Shown here piece by piece: positions 51,749 to 59,776 of a DNA stretch of 64,000 nt. The DNA is taken from the NCBI RefSeq assembly GCF_014200395.1, contig NZ_JACHBS010000001.1, forward strand, positions 682,001-746,000, written 5' to 3'. Under the pieces are notes generated by a model, which did no database searches, was not told the DNA's origin, and worked only from the letters and a program-made list of their open reading frames with translations. The translations under genes were made by a program, and so were the position numbers. Each line of letters starts with the position of its first letter. Position 1 is the first letter of the stretch. The stretch comes from Microcella frigidaquae (lineage in GTDB: Bacteria > Actinomycetota > Actinomycetes > Actinomycetales > Microbacteriaceae).

Positions 51749-52387
51749 TCAGCCTCCGATCGGGACGACTGGGGTGTTCCAGGTCTGCGGCCAGCCGAGC
51801 AGTCGCGCCCGCCGCGGCTCGTCGCGGGGTTCCCCGTCCCGGTGTGCGGCGACCGGTGCGCCGTCCTCGTGGTCGACGAGAGACGGCCACGTGTACAGCA
51901 CCGGGCGGTCCAGCACGTAGCGCCAGTACATGCCGATGCGCTCGTCGTACGGCACCGTAGGCCGGTCGCACCAGTCGAGCAGCGCGGGGATCTCCGGGGT
52001 AGGGATCGCGATCGCGACGCCGTGCAGTAGGACGGGTGCGGACAGCCATGCGGCGCCGATATCCTCAGCCTGCTCACACGCCCGGTCCACGGCGGCCTGC
52101 CACTGGGGTGGCCGCGAGGTGCCGAGGTAGAACGACACGAGCGCGTCCGGGTGCTGATCGAGCGCCGCGGCCGCGTGCCGGCGGAAGTCAGGCACGGGCA
52201 GGGCGTCATCCTGCAGCACCAGGTGATGCGTCGCCTCGGGGTCGTAGGCGGCGATCGCGCGCGCGCCCGTGTCCCACTCGTCGTCGCGCTCATCCCAGAC
52301 GATCGCCGCGTCGACGTCGCGGGCGAGCTGCTCGGCGGCGTGACGGCGCTTCGGGTGCGCCATCACCACCACGGACAGACGCACCAC
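51749..52387 (-). CDS. Glycosyltransferase-like protein
   Basis: A 212-residue protein with a nucleotide-sugar type start (SVVVMAHPKRRHAAEQLA), an acidic metal motif (LVLQDDALPVPDF) and a late SLVDHEDGAP. This resembles small GT-A fold transferases. It lies between the HNH genes and a second glycosyltransferase gene and may modify virion protein or DNA. Alternative: an inactive paralogue. Confidence 0.65.
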   Translation of the reverse strand: MVRLSVVVMAHPKRRHAAEQLARDVDAAIVWDERDDEWDTGARAIAAYDPEATHHLVLQDDALPVPDFRRHAAAALDQHPDALVSFYLGTSRPPQWQAAVDRACEQAEDIGAAWLSAPVLLHGVAIAIPTPEIPALLDWCDRPTVPYDERIGMYWRYVLDRPVLYTWPSLVDHEDGAPVAAHRDGEPRDEPRRARLLGWPQTWNTPVVPIGG

Positions 52388-52396
52388 GCCGGCCTC

Positions 52397-53809
52397 CTAC
52401 TTATGACGCCAGAGGCTGTACGGGGTGCGCTCGTTCGCCTTGAACCGCGTGTTGATCCGCGGGCCCGTGATCAGTCGACCTGACCACTTCGAGTACGCGA
52501 CCAGGTTCAACAGGCCCATGTCGCCGACGCCGATGCCGTGCTTCGTCCTGCCCGTGTGGAGGTCGGTCTGGATCTCCCAGTACGCGGCGAGCAGGTCGTG
52601 CAGGAACGCCATCACCGTCTCGCGGCGGCCGCCGACGAGGCCAGCGTTCAGCAGCTGCTCGTCGGCGTGCTGGTCGATGAACGCCTGGATGGTCTCGTTC
52701 GGGTGGTTCTTGCGCATCCAGTCGCAGCCGACCACCTCGTGCTCTGTGCCGACGGCGAGGCGATCGCCGAAGTCGAGGAGGAACGGGTCCTGCAGCTGCT
52801 CGACGTCGGTGCCATCCACGCACCACACCAGGTGCAGCTCGGGGTGGTCGCGCAGGTATCGGTAGATCGACTGCCAGCGCTGCACGTACGGGTTCAGCGT
52901 GGCTGTGACGCGCTCGTACGTGACCATGTCCGTCGAGTGTGCGTTGAGCTGGTCGTGGAGCACAACGAGGGGCACGGTGAGCGACTTCTGCAGGGTCGCG
53001 AGCAGTGCGGGGTCGGCTTGCATGTGCTGGCCGCGTTGAGGGTCCACCACGCCCGTCAGGAGGGTCGTGATGACCGTTCGGGCGGTGCGGTACTCGACGT
53101 AGTTCGCTTCGTGGCGGTACTGCCAGTAGATCGCCTCGTTGCGGGCCATCTGCGCCTGCCGCTCCCGCTGCGGGACCGAGCGGGTGACCTTCTCGTCCTC
53201 GTCGAGCGAGCAGATCAGGCGGCCGGAGTCGACGACGTCGGCGTACCGCCAGAAAGTGAGGCCGGCGTTGAAGATCCGGTCCGACCACGACGGGTGCTCG
53301 TGACCCCACGTCCCGAAGATGGGATCCATACCGCCGACGACGTCGAGCACCTTGCGGTCGACGTAGAGCATGACGCCGCGCGAGTCGGTGTAGGCGACGT
53401 GCTGGTCGTCACGGTATAGCTCGCCGGGGCCGCCGGACCGGTCGCGGAAGATGTACATCAGGTGCGGCTCAGGCGACTCGACGTACGGCTTCCACCACTC
53501 GTCGACGAGCGGGTAGCCGTCGTCGTCGAAGAGGAAGATGTGGTCGCAGTCGGCGAGCAGCTCGAGGCACTTGTTCTTCGCCCGGGCGATGCCGACGTTC
53601 TCGGCGAACCGGTAGGTGGCGTCAGGGAACGGGGTGGTGGAGGCGTCGTCGACGATGACGACCTTCGCGTCTGGGGTGAGGCGGCGGATCTCGGCGATCG
53701 AGTGCTGGGCGACGTCGGCGCGGTTGCGGGTGGTGATGCCGATGCCGATGCGGGGCGTGTGGGTGCCTTCGGGGATGTAGCGGGTGCCGCCGATGATGAC
53801 GTCGGTCAT
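52397..53809 (-). CDS. Two-domain glycosyltransferase
   Basis: A 470-residue protein. Residues 1-240 form a GT2-like GT-A domain (GIGITTRNRADVAQ, KVVIVDDAS, and metal site FLFDDDGY). Residues 260-470 look like a second sugar-transferase fold (LVVLHDQLNAHS, VWCVDGTDVEQL, GPRINTRFKANERTPYS). GGAGAG precedes the ATG at 53809. It heads the leftward late operon. The acceptor is unknown: phage DNA, capsid or cell-wall sugars are all possible. Confidence 0.75.
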   Translation of the reverse strand: MTDVIIGGTRYIPEGTHTPRIGIGITTRNRADVAQHSIAEIRRLTPDAKVVIVDDASTTPFPDATYRFAENVGIARAKNKCLELLADCDHIFLFDDDGYPLVDEWWKPYVESPEPHLMYIFRDRSGGPGELYRDDQHVAYTDSRGVMLYVDRKVLDVVGGMDPIFGTWGHEHPSWSDRIFNAGLTFWRYADVVDSGRLICSLDEDEKVTRSVPQRERQAQMARNEAIYWQYRHEANYVEYRTARTVITTLLTGVVDPQRGQHMQADPALLATLQKSLTVPLVVLHDQLNAHSTDMVTYERVTATLNPYVQRWQSIYRYLRDHPELHLVWCVDGTDVEQLQDPFLLDFGDRLAVGTEHEVVGCDWMRKNHPNETIQAFIDQHADEQLLNAGLVGGRRETVMAFLHDLLAAYWEIQTDLHTGRTKHGIGVGDMGLLNLVAYSKWSGRLITGPRINTRFKANERTPYSLWRHK

Positions 53810-53942
53810 GTGGCTCTCCGTGGGTGAGAGGAGGGTGGGGTGCAGGTGCGCCGCGCCGTCGAAAGGAGGCGGCGCTGTAGGGCGTCCTTCGCGGCACGAT
53901 GGACCGCCGCGTTGACACCCCACCCGAGCGTGGGTGCACTGT

Positions 53943-53988
53943 GGTGGCGGCACCCCCGGGCTCCCAGCTCGGTGCAGGTGCCGCCACC
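53943..53988. other. 11-bp hairpin upstream of the late operon
   Basis: GGTGGCGGCAC (53943-53953) pairs perfectly with GTGCCGCCACC (53978-53988) around a 24-base loop. It may be a leader structure of the late transcript. The 53810-54214 gap is otherwise non-coding, apart from the terminator and dyad listed next. Confidence 0.5.
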
Positions 53989-54114
53989 TCAGGCGTGCAA
54001 CGACTGTGTGACCAGTGCGTCGCAGATGATCCGATTGCGCCCCCGACGGACCAGGTGGATCAGGCCTCTCCCGGCCGACGGAGAAGAGGTTCGGCGGCCG
54101 GTCGTTAACGGCGA

Positions 54115-54148
54115 AAGCGCGCCGCCTCCGGTGGGAGGGTGCGCGCTT
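54115..54148. terminator. Terminator-like hairpin
   Basis: AAGCGCGC (54115-54122) pairs with GCGCGCTT (54141-54148); an inner CCTCC/GGAGG extends the stem. It lies after the leftward gene at 54215 and before the late operon, so it may separate early from late transcription. Confidence 0.6.
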
Positions 54149-54160
54149 GCCTGAGGCAAG
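54146..54160. promoter_or_regulatory. Perfect dyad CTTGCC-TGA-GGCAAG
   Basis: A 6-bp-arm palindrome in the control region overlapping the edge of the terminator stem. Its size and place suit an operator for a phage repressor or late activator. Confidence 0.5.
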
Positions 54161-54214
54161 AGCCTACCAGGAGACCCGTACCGACCATCGTTGATTAGCG
54201 CGTGTTGTGATCAC

Positions 54215-54484
54215 CTAGAACTGGTTATGGTCACGTGCGAGGGTCTTCAGTTGTCGTTCACGGGCCGCAATCCGGTGCGCGACGACCTCGCGCGGCTTCA
54301 CTAGCGTCCCGTCGAGGTATGTCGGGAGGCCCTGGCGGATGTACTTGCGGATCGTGGCCGTCGTGAATCCCAGGTGAAGGGCGGCCTGCCGATGCGTCCA
54401 GAACGGGGCATCTAGGTTCTGCAGCTGGCGATCAGCCACAGCGCGCCCTTCGGACGTCGGTGCCTGTCCGTAGCATCTGAGCAT
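54215..54484 (-). CDS. Helix-turn-helix protein (excisionase/MerR-like)
   Basis: An 89-residue protein with a winged-helix pattern APFWTHRQAALHLGFTTATI then RKYIRQGLPTYLDG, like phage excisionase-type DNA-binding domains. ATG at 54484 has GGAGGGA just upstream; a GTG at 54439 with AAGGG is an alternative and would drop the first 15 residues. Its start codon overlaps the rightward gene's start (CATG). It may regulate the control region. Confidence 0.75.
   Translation of the reverse strand: MLRCYGQAPTSEGRAVADRQLQNLDAPFWTHRQAALHLGFTTATIRKYIRQGLPTYLDGTLVKPREVVAHRIAARERQLKTLARDHNQF
54471..54476 (+). promoter_or_regulatory. -10 box for the lone rightward gene
   Basis: TAGCAT lies 6 bases before the ATG at 54483, at leaderless distance. 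It sits inside the coding region of the leftward helix-turn-helix gene. Confidence 0.5.
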
Positions 54485-54743
54485 GATTCCCTCCGCTGCG
54501 GACCTGCCAACCGAGATCGGGGCTGACCATGCTCACATCTTCGTCGATGGACGAACCCGATACTCGCTTCGGAAGTCGGGAGATAACGAGTGGACCTTGT
54601 ACGGCCACTTTCGCCCAGCACGGCCGACGTTGATCAGTTCGATCTCTCGAGAAGGCGATCGATGGGTGGCGCGCGATCGCTACGGGCTGCGCGCGATTCG
54701 TAAGGCCGATTTTCGAGAGATCGTGGAAGGGTGCTTGACCTGA
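54483..54743 (+). CDS. Rightward orphan phage gene, unknown
   Basis: An 86-residue protein, MIPSAADLPTEIGADHAHIF continuing with two Arg/Asp-rich strands (WTLYGHFRPARP, RWVARDRYGLRA). Composition is balanced and the base content is less GC-rich than the neighbours, both signs of a real, perhaps acquired, gene. It is the only gene of the lytic region on the plus strand and has its own leaderless promoter, so it could be expressed in the lysogen. No family recognised. Confidence 0.6.
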   Translation: MIPSAADLPTEIGADHAHIFVDGRTRYSLRKSGDNEWTLYGHFRPARPTLISSISREGDRWVARDRYGLRAIRKADFREIVEGCLT

Positions 54744-54757
54744 CTCGGTTCGTACGC

Positions 54758-54931
54758 TCATGAGGTCGACCCGGAATCAGGAGTAGTGCGGATGTGCTTG
54801 TTCCGCGCTCGCCAGTAGGCGCGCAGCGCAAGATCATCGGCCACGTTCCCAAGCCACAGCAGCTGGTGCAACACCGGCAGCCTGCTCGCCGCAATGCCCG
54901 CTCGAATGCGCCGGGCGTAGCGGCGCCTCAC
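54758..54931 (-). CDS. Small basic phage protein
   Basis: A 57-residue product (MRRRYARRIRAGIAASRLPV) with a basic N-terminus. The GTG start overlaps the stop of the upstream gene (GTGA). Unknown function. Confidence 0.5.
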   Translation of the reverse strand: MRRRYARRIRAGIAASRLPVLHQLLWLGNVADDLALRAYWRARNKHIRTTPDSGSTS

Positions 54932-55170
54932 TGCTCTGCCTCCCTGCCGGAATCGGGCAATTCGGGGCTGAACCAAAGCGACGAGATTGCCACACACCGC
55001 GTGCAGCTGTAGCCCCTCGACCCTCGCTCCAGCCGCGACCCCGGTCGTGGCGCGACATACTCGGCGCAGGCAGGATCGGTGCGCAGGTGGAAACTCGACC
55101 CCCACCACTTCAGTGCCCCGGCGACACGTTGTGCCAGCATCAACAATCGGTCACGGACTCGCATCGTCAC
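54928..55170 (-). CDS. Small phage protein with zinc-like cysteines
   Basis: The product is 80 residues. A basic helix (VRDRLLMLAQRVAGALKWWG) is followed by CAEYV and YSCTRC. The GTG overlaps the previous stop. Unknown function. Confidence 0.55.
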   Translation of the reverse strand: MTMRVRDRLLMLAQRVAGALKWWGSSFHLRTDPACAEYVAPRPGSRLERGSRGYSCTRCVAISSLWFSPELPDSGREAEQ

Positions 55171-55904
55171 TGCTCTCCTGTCTCGGAATCGTGTGAACTG
55201 CGCACGGGCGCGCGCAGCCCCTCATGGAACGGATTCGCCGGATCGAACGGCTCCACCCGCCGCTCCACCACCACCGGCTCCAGCCAGCCACTCAACGCCC
55301 GCAGGTCCCCCTCAGGACGCCACCCGCAGTGGCCGCACTTCACCTCCACATCGGTCACGTCGACCCCCCACCAATCCGCACGCACCTCGAACTGCTCACA
55401 CGTCGGGCATGCGCGCGGCGTCGCCGGCCTCGGCTTCCGCTGCTCCATCGGAAACCGACCCCGCACCTCCCCCACCAGGCGCACGATCTCCCCGTGGTAC
55501 ACGCTCCCCTGCCCGTGCCCGGCGATGCTCGGCTCGAGCGCGAGCAACGCGCCGGCCACCTTCCCCGCGAGCCGCCCAGCGTCCTCGACCGACGTGCCCG
55601 CGCGGAACCCCTGCACCTCCCGGTAGTTCGACCACGCCACCGCCGACGACACCGGCGCGACCACCTCGAACTGCTCGCACCAGTAGTCGAGCCACAGCAG
55701 CAGATTCGCGAACAGATGGTCGGCGGCGTCCGTCGGCGTCACCCGCAACGGAGCACGCTCGCGCGGATCCTCCTCGCCGCGCTCCCCCTGCCCGTTGCCG
55801 GGCACGATCAGCGACCGCACGTGCATCGAGAGCTCGCTCACCTCGCCGAGGGCGCGCTGGCATCGCCACTGCAGCACATCGGCGTCGGTCATCTCCTCGA
55901 TCAC
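55167..55904 (-). CDS. Phage protein with C-terminal zinc ribbon
   Basis: A 245-residue protein. The helical N-terminal two-thirds show no motif. The last third has two CxxC pairs (CPTCEQFEV and CGHCGWRP) that should form a zinc ribbon. It overlaps both neighbours by 4 bases. It might be a nucleic-acid-binding accessory of replication or late gene control. Confidence 0.65.
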   Translation of the reverse strand: MIEEMTDADVLQWRCQRALGEVSELSMHVRSLIVPGNGQGERGEEDPRERAPLRVTPTDAADHLFANLLLWLDYWCEQFEVVAPVSSAVAWSNYREVQGFRAGTSVEDAGRLAGKVAGALLALEPSIAGHGQGSVYHGEIVRLVGEVRGRFPMEQRKPRPATPRACPTCEQFEVRADWWGVDVTDVEVKCGHCGWRPEGDLRALSGWLEPVVVERRVEPFDPANPFHEGLRAPVRSSHDSETGEQ

Positions 55905-56134
55905 AGCGGCGCCCCGCCCGCTTCTGATGCCGTGCGCGCGGCCATGTCGCGCAGATGGTCAGCCAGCAGACGATCGGCTTCATCGGCAGCCGCCACCAAC
56001 TCGCGGGCCAACGTCATGGCCTGCGTCACCGTGTAGCTCGACGCCTTCCGCGCCTGCCACAGGTGCACCCGGTAGTCGTCACCGACCTCCACCCGAGCCA
56101 CCTCGAACGTCTCCGTCACTTCGATCGCCACCAT
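55901..56134 (-). CDS. Small hypothetical phage protein
   Basis: The product is 77 residues: beta-rich start (VAIEVTETFEVARVEVGDDY) and a helical, acidic rest. It follows dnaB by 9 bases. No family recognised. Confidence 0.6.
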   Translation of the reverse strand: MVAIEVTETFEVARVEVGDDYRVHLWQARKASSYTVTQAMTLARELVAAADEADRLLADHLRDMAARTASEAGGAPL

Positions 56135-56143
56135 CGTCTCCTC

Positions 56144-57493
56144 TCAGCTCTCCTCGTACAGGTGATGCGTCGGCGTCCACGGCTTCTCCACGAACCGAGC
56201 GAAGTGCGCCTCCCACGCGAGCTTCACCGCGCCCAGCTCGCCGTGCCGGTTCTTCGCCACGATGAACTTGATGTCTCGCGGATGCTTCTCCGCATCGCGG
56301 TGCAGCAGGATCACCACGTCGGCGTCCTGCTCGATACCGCCCGCCTCGCGCAGGCTGGCCAGAGTCGGCTCGACAGGGCCACCGCGCGCCTGCTGCGGTC
56401 GGTTCAGCTGCGCGGCCGCCAGCACGGGCACGTTGAAGTCCTTCGCGATCTGCTTCAGGCCACGCGAGATCGAGTCGACCACCACACGCCGGTCCGACCC
56501 TTCGCCCTGCACCAGCTGCAGGTAGTCCACCGCGATCCCGGTCAGCTTCCCCCGACGCGCGACCGCGCGCGCGTGCTGTCGAATCGTGGCCAGCGTCTGT
56601 CCGCCCGCATCGTTGATGAAGATCGGCGCCTCGCGCGCCTTCGTACGCGTCTCCGCGACCCGCTTCCACTCCAGGTCGGTCAGCGAGTGGTTCCGCAGCG
56701 ACTGCATCGGGATCTCGCCCAGGTACGACAGCAGACGCACGCCGAGCTCGGCCTCGGTCATCTCGAGCGAGGAGAACGCGACCATGCCGTGCCGGGCGAG
56801 CTTCACCGCCGTCTGCATGAGCGCGATCGTCTTCCCCTGCCCGGGACGTGCGGCGACGACGACGAGCGACCCGGGCGCGAACCCACCGATCAGCTTGTCG
56901 ATCGGCTGCCACGGCGTCGGCAGGAACTGCGGCTTCTCGTCGAGGGTGTCGATGATCTGATCCAGCGCGTCGCCGATGCGCCGCACCGACCTCCCCGCGC
57001 GCGACGTCGCCGCGTCCAGAGCACGCCGTGCCGCATCCTCGAGCTCATCGACGGTCCCCTCCGACGCGTACGCCTTCGTCGTGATCTGCATACCGACCTG
57101 CAGCAGCACACGGCGCCGAGCGTGGTCGTTCACGATCTGGGCGTGATAGCCCGCGTTGCTGACCACGGTCGGGATGCCGGCAAGCTCGTGCAGGTAGGCG
57201 GCGCCTCCCGCCTTGCCGAGCGCGCCGTGCTTCTGCAGCTCGTCGCCGACCGTGAGCACGTCCACCGGCTCGTTGCGGGCGACCAGGACGCCGATCGCGC
57301 GGGCGATCGTCTCGTGCTTCGGCAGGTAGAAGTGATCCGGCTGCACGACCGCCATGACGTCTTCGAGCGCGTCGCGCGAGAGCATCATCGACCCCAGTGC
57401 CGACTGCTCTGCCTCGAGCGACCACGGCACGTCGCGCTTCACCGCGACATCGTCGGGTGCGTCAGCGTCGGTGTACGTGTACTCGTCACTCAT
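56144..57493 (-). CDS. dnaB: Replicative DNA helicase, DnaB-like
   Basis: This 449-residue hexameric helicase has the N-terminal DnaB domain (residues 20-125: SLEAEQSALGSMMLSRDALE). Its RecA-like motor has Walker A ARPGQGKT (215-222) and Walker B-like GIAVDYLQLV. It opens the phage replication fork. It follows the methyltransferase gene with a 4-base overlap. Confidence 0.93.
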   Translation of the reverse strand: MSDEYTYTDADAPDDVAVKRDVPWSLEAEQSALGSMMLSRDALEDVMAVVQPDHFYLPKHETIARAIGVLVARNEPVDVLTVGDELQKHGALGKAGGAAYLHELAGIPTVVSNAGYHAQIVNDHARRRVLLQVGMQITTKAYASEGTVDELEDAARRALDAATSRAGRSVRRIGDALDQIIDTLDEKPQFLPTPWQPIDKLIGGFAPGSLVVVAARPGQGKTIALMQTAVKLARHGMVAFSSLEMTEAELGVRLLSYLGEIPMQSLRNHSLTDLEWKRVAETRTKAREAPIFINDAGGQTLATIRQHARAVARRGKLTGIAVDYLQLVQGEGSDRRVVVDSISRGLKQIAKDFNVPVLAAAQLNRPQQARGGPVEPTLASLREAGGIEQDADVVILLHRDAEKHPRDIKFIVAKNRHGELGAVKLAWEAHFARFVEKPWTPTHHLYEES

Positions 57494-58251
57494 GCGCTCA
57501 GGCCTTCCAGGTCGAACGTCTGCTGCGCGAGTCGTTTCGCGGCGGCCAGGGCGTAGTCCTCGCGCGCCTCGAAGATGACGCAGCGACGACCCAGCGCTCG
57601 CGCGGCCACAGCAGTCGTGCCCGAGCCGCCGAACAGGTCAACGACGAGGTCGCCCCGCTCGGTGCTGTACTCAATGAGCGGCGCGACGATGCCCACCGGC
57701 TTCTGGGTGGGGTGCACCGCGCGACCGTGCTCCGAACGGACCTTAATCACCGACCTCATGAGCCGGGGTCCGCCATCCTCAGAGACGTAGCTACTCGCCC
57801 CTCGCGAGCCCTGGTGCTCGCCCTTGGACTCGCGTCGACGAACGACGCGCGGGCTCCCGTCAGCAGTGGTCGGTGTCGTGTGCTTCACGTCGGCCCATTC
57901 GCCGTGGTACCAGTGCGTGGCGATCTCATGCACGCGCCGGAAGCGATCGGCGGCCAACCCTGACCCGTTGTGCTTCTCCCAGATCAGGTCCTGCGCAAAC
58001 CGATAGCCCGCGTCAGTGAACTCTTTTCCGTGTTCCAGGAACATCCGCATCGACCCGAAGCTCCAGAGCGCGGGTGCGATCGAACAGGCATCGTCAAGCC
58101 AACCAGTCGGCCAGCGGTCCCACTCCAGGCTTGTCTCCCCGTAGGGCGGGTCGGTAATGATGGCTGTCGCGTCCATCTGCGACAGGTCTGCGTCGCGGTA
58201 GTCGCCGAGGAACAGCTGCACGAACTCGTCGGCGTAGATAACCTCACTCAT
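57490..58251 (-). CDS. DNA methyltransferase, beta class (N6-adenine or N4-cytosine)
   Basis: A 253-residue enzyme with catalytic motif IV DPPY (34-37) before motif I (VDLFGGSGTT, near 205), the beta-class order. There is no endonuclease partner in the window, so it probably masks phage DNA from host restriction or acts in regulation. The target site cannot be read from sequence. Confidence 0.88.
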   Translation of the reverse strand: MSEVIYADEFVQLFLGDYRDADLSQMDATAIITDPPYGETSLEWDRWPTGWLDDACSIAPALWSFGSMRMFLEHGKEFTDAGYRFAQDLIWEKHNGSGLAADRFRRVHEIATHWYHGEWADVKHTTPTTADGSPRVVRRRESKGEHQGSRGASSYVSEDGGPRLMRSVIKVRSEHGRAVHPTQKPVGIVAPLIEYSTERGDLVVDLFGGSGTTAVAARALGRRCVIFEAREDYALAAAKRLAQQTFDLEGLSA

Positions 58252-58642
58252 CGTCGACCTCCACCGGCACCGCCCACTCCTCGCCGGCGTCGAGCGCCCG
58301 CGGCGGCTGCAGGCGCGCCGCGAGCTCCTCGACCGTCATGGCCGCTGCCTGCTCCTCGGTCAGGCCGGCACGCTCGAGCGCGAGAGCGCGCCCCACCTGC
58401 TCGGTGAGGTCAGGGATCGGCGACGGCTTCTCGTCGACGACACCAGCGAGCTCGAGCAGGTGCCCGGGCTCGAGGTACACGCCCGGCCGCTCGCGCCGGA
58501 ACCTGCGCACGGCCTGCATCGCAGCCTCGAACGGGAGATCTCCGACCACCTCCATCCAGTAGTCGAGCACCAGCCCGTCCACGTGTCGGTTGTCGCCGAG
58601 CTGGATGAACGCGAGCACCCTCGCCATCTCGGCCCGGATCAT
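58244..58642 (-). CDS. Possible helicase loader or replication accessory protein
   Basis: A 132-residue protein with a helical N-terminus (MARVLAFIQLGDNRHVDGLV) and tryptophan- and charge-rich middle (FRRERPGVYLEPGHLLEL), a build found in small replication proteins located between initiator and helicase genes. It lacks a Walker motif. Assignment is by place. Confidence 0.5.
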   Translation of the reverse strand: MIRAEMARVLAFIQLGDNRHVDGLVLDYWMEVVGDLPFEAAMQAVRRFRRERPGVYLEPGHLLELAGVVDEKPSPIPDLTEQVGRALALERAGLTEEQAAAMTVEELAARLQPPRALDAGEEWAVPVEVDDE

Positions 58643-59373
58643 GCGCCGACCGCCTTCTGATCGGCGCCCAGCGCGATCGTCGCCATCGCACGATCAGCCG
58701 GCGACAGCTTCACCCCGCCGCGCTGCTCAGCGCGCTCCTGGTCACGTCGCAGCCAGTTCCGCCACGTCGCCAGCCAGTCCCTCTTCGTCGCCTTCGCGCC
58801 CGTCGCCGCCCGCCAGTAGTCGACGAACATGCGAGTGCTGCGGTCGACGTCGACCAGCGGTGTCTCGGCGGCCGCCCACTGCCGCATCTCGACGGTCACG
58901 ATGAACGGTTCGGCGATGGTGGTGCCGCGCGAAGCGCGCCCTCTCTCTACGTCTCTTACGTCTATACGTATAAGAGAGGAGCGAATGTCGTCGTTGTCGG
59001 GGAATTCCTGCACCGCTGTCGGGGAATTCTGCGGCGCTGTCGGGGAATCCGGACGGAGTTCCGACACTTTGTCGGCGGATTGTGACGCCCACGGCACCAG
59101 CACGCGGAACTCGTTCGGGCGACCCTTCACGCCCTTGATCTGTTCGATCAGACCCCGGTCGCGCAGCTTCGGAATCAGCCGCTCGATCGTGCGACGGTCG
59201 ACGCGCACCTTCCGCGCGAGCCCGTCGTAGGTCAGCGCCGTCTCCGCGTCGACGAACCGGCACCGGCCGAAGTCGTCGGCGACGTCGGCGAGCGCAAGCA
59301 GCAGGATCAGTTCGTTCCCGTTGACCTCCTGGGTGGCGTCATGCCACACCCAGCTCGACACCTTCACGCTCAC
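58639..59373 (-). CDS. Helix-turn-helix replication initiator (phage O-like)
   Basis: A 244-residue protein. The N-terminal half is a winged helix-turn-helix (TYDGLARKVRVDRRTIERLI). A central segment with repeated PDSPTAPQNSPTAVQEFPDN is encoded by three direct DNA repeats, and the C-terminal part is tryptophan-rich (RQWAAAETPLV, RDWLATWRNWLRR), as in DnaD or O-type initiators. It likely binds iterons in its own gene and recruits DnaB. GTG at 59373 overlaps the previous stop. Confidence 0.75.
   Translation of the reverse strand: MSVKVSSWVWHDATQEVNGNELILLLALADVADDFGRCRFVDAETALTYDGLARKVRVDRRTIERLIPKLRDRGLIEQIKGVKGRPNEFRVLVPWASQSADKVSELRPDSPTAPQNSPTAVQEFPDNDDIRSSLIRIDVRDVERGRASRGTTIAEPFIVTVEMRQWAAAETPLVDVDRSTRMFVDYWRAATGAKATKRDWLATWRNWLRRDQERAEQRGGVKLSPADRAMATIALGADQKAVGA
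58963..59080. other. Candidate phage origin of replication
   Basis: Inside the initiator gene, TGTCGGGGAATTC occurs at 58995-59007 and 59017-59029. TGTCGGGGAATC lies at 59038-59049, and a weaker TGTCGGCGGAT at 59070-59080. The first three are spaced 22 and 21 bp, about two helical turns. To the left lies an AT-rich stretch with the palindrome TATACGTATA (58963-58972). Iterons plus an AT-rich segment inside an initiator gene are the lambda ori plan. Confidence 0.6.
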
Positions 59374-59567
59374 GCGCGAACCCCCCACTTCCACTCGAGG
59401 GCAACGTGGCCGAGGTGCAACATCACGAACCTCTCGGCACTCTCGACGAATGACGTGTACGGAAGGTGCCTTTCGTGCTCGGTCACCCACGTCTCGACAC
59501 CCAGCATCCAGGGGCGGTCTCCGCCCCAGTACTCGACCTTGACCACTCGCGGAATCAGTCGCTTCAT
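59370..59567 (-). CDS. Small hypothetical phage protein
   Basis: A 65-residue beta-rich product (MKRLIPRVVKVEYWGGDRPW). Overlaps both neighbours by 4 bases, which supports its reality. No family recognised. Confidence 0.65.
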   Translation of the reverse strand: MKRLIPRVVKVEYWGGDRPWMLGVETWVTEHERHLPYTSFVESAERFVMLHLGHVALEWKWGVRA

Positions 59568-59776
59568 GCTGCACTCCTGTCGTCATCGCAGGGGCACGGC
59601 CGCTCAAGCCAGCAGCTCGTGCACATCTCCGCCCGCTTGACCGTCACCCGCACGCGAGGGGCGCCCACGCAGTCCTCGTGCACGACCGAGCCCTCCTCAT
59701 AGGCGCACTCGTCGCCCGGCACGATCGGGTCCCCGCAGGAGCCGCAGGTGCCGCGGTACATCGCCCTGAACGTCAC
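59564..59776 (-). CDS. Small zinc-ribbon protein
   Basis: A 70-residue protein with CGSCGDPIVPGDEC and CTSCWLERPC, two zinc knuckles. GTG at 59776 overlaps the previous stop (GTGA). It may bind nucleic acid. Confidence 0.7.
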   Translation of the reverse strand: MTFRAMYRGTCGSCGDPIVPGDECAYEEGSVVHEDCVGAPRVRVTVKRAEMCTSCWLERPCPCDDDRSAA

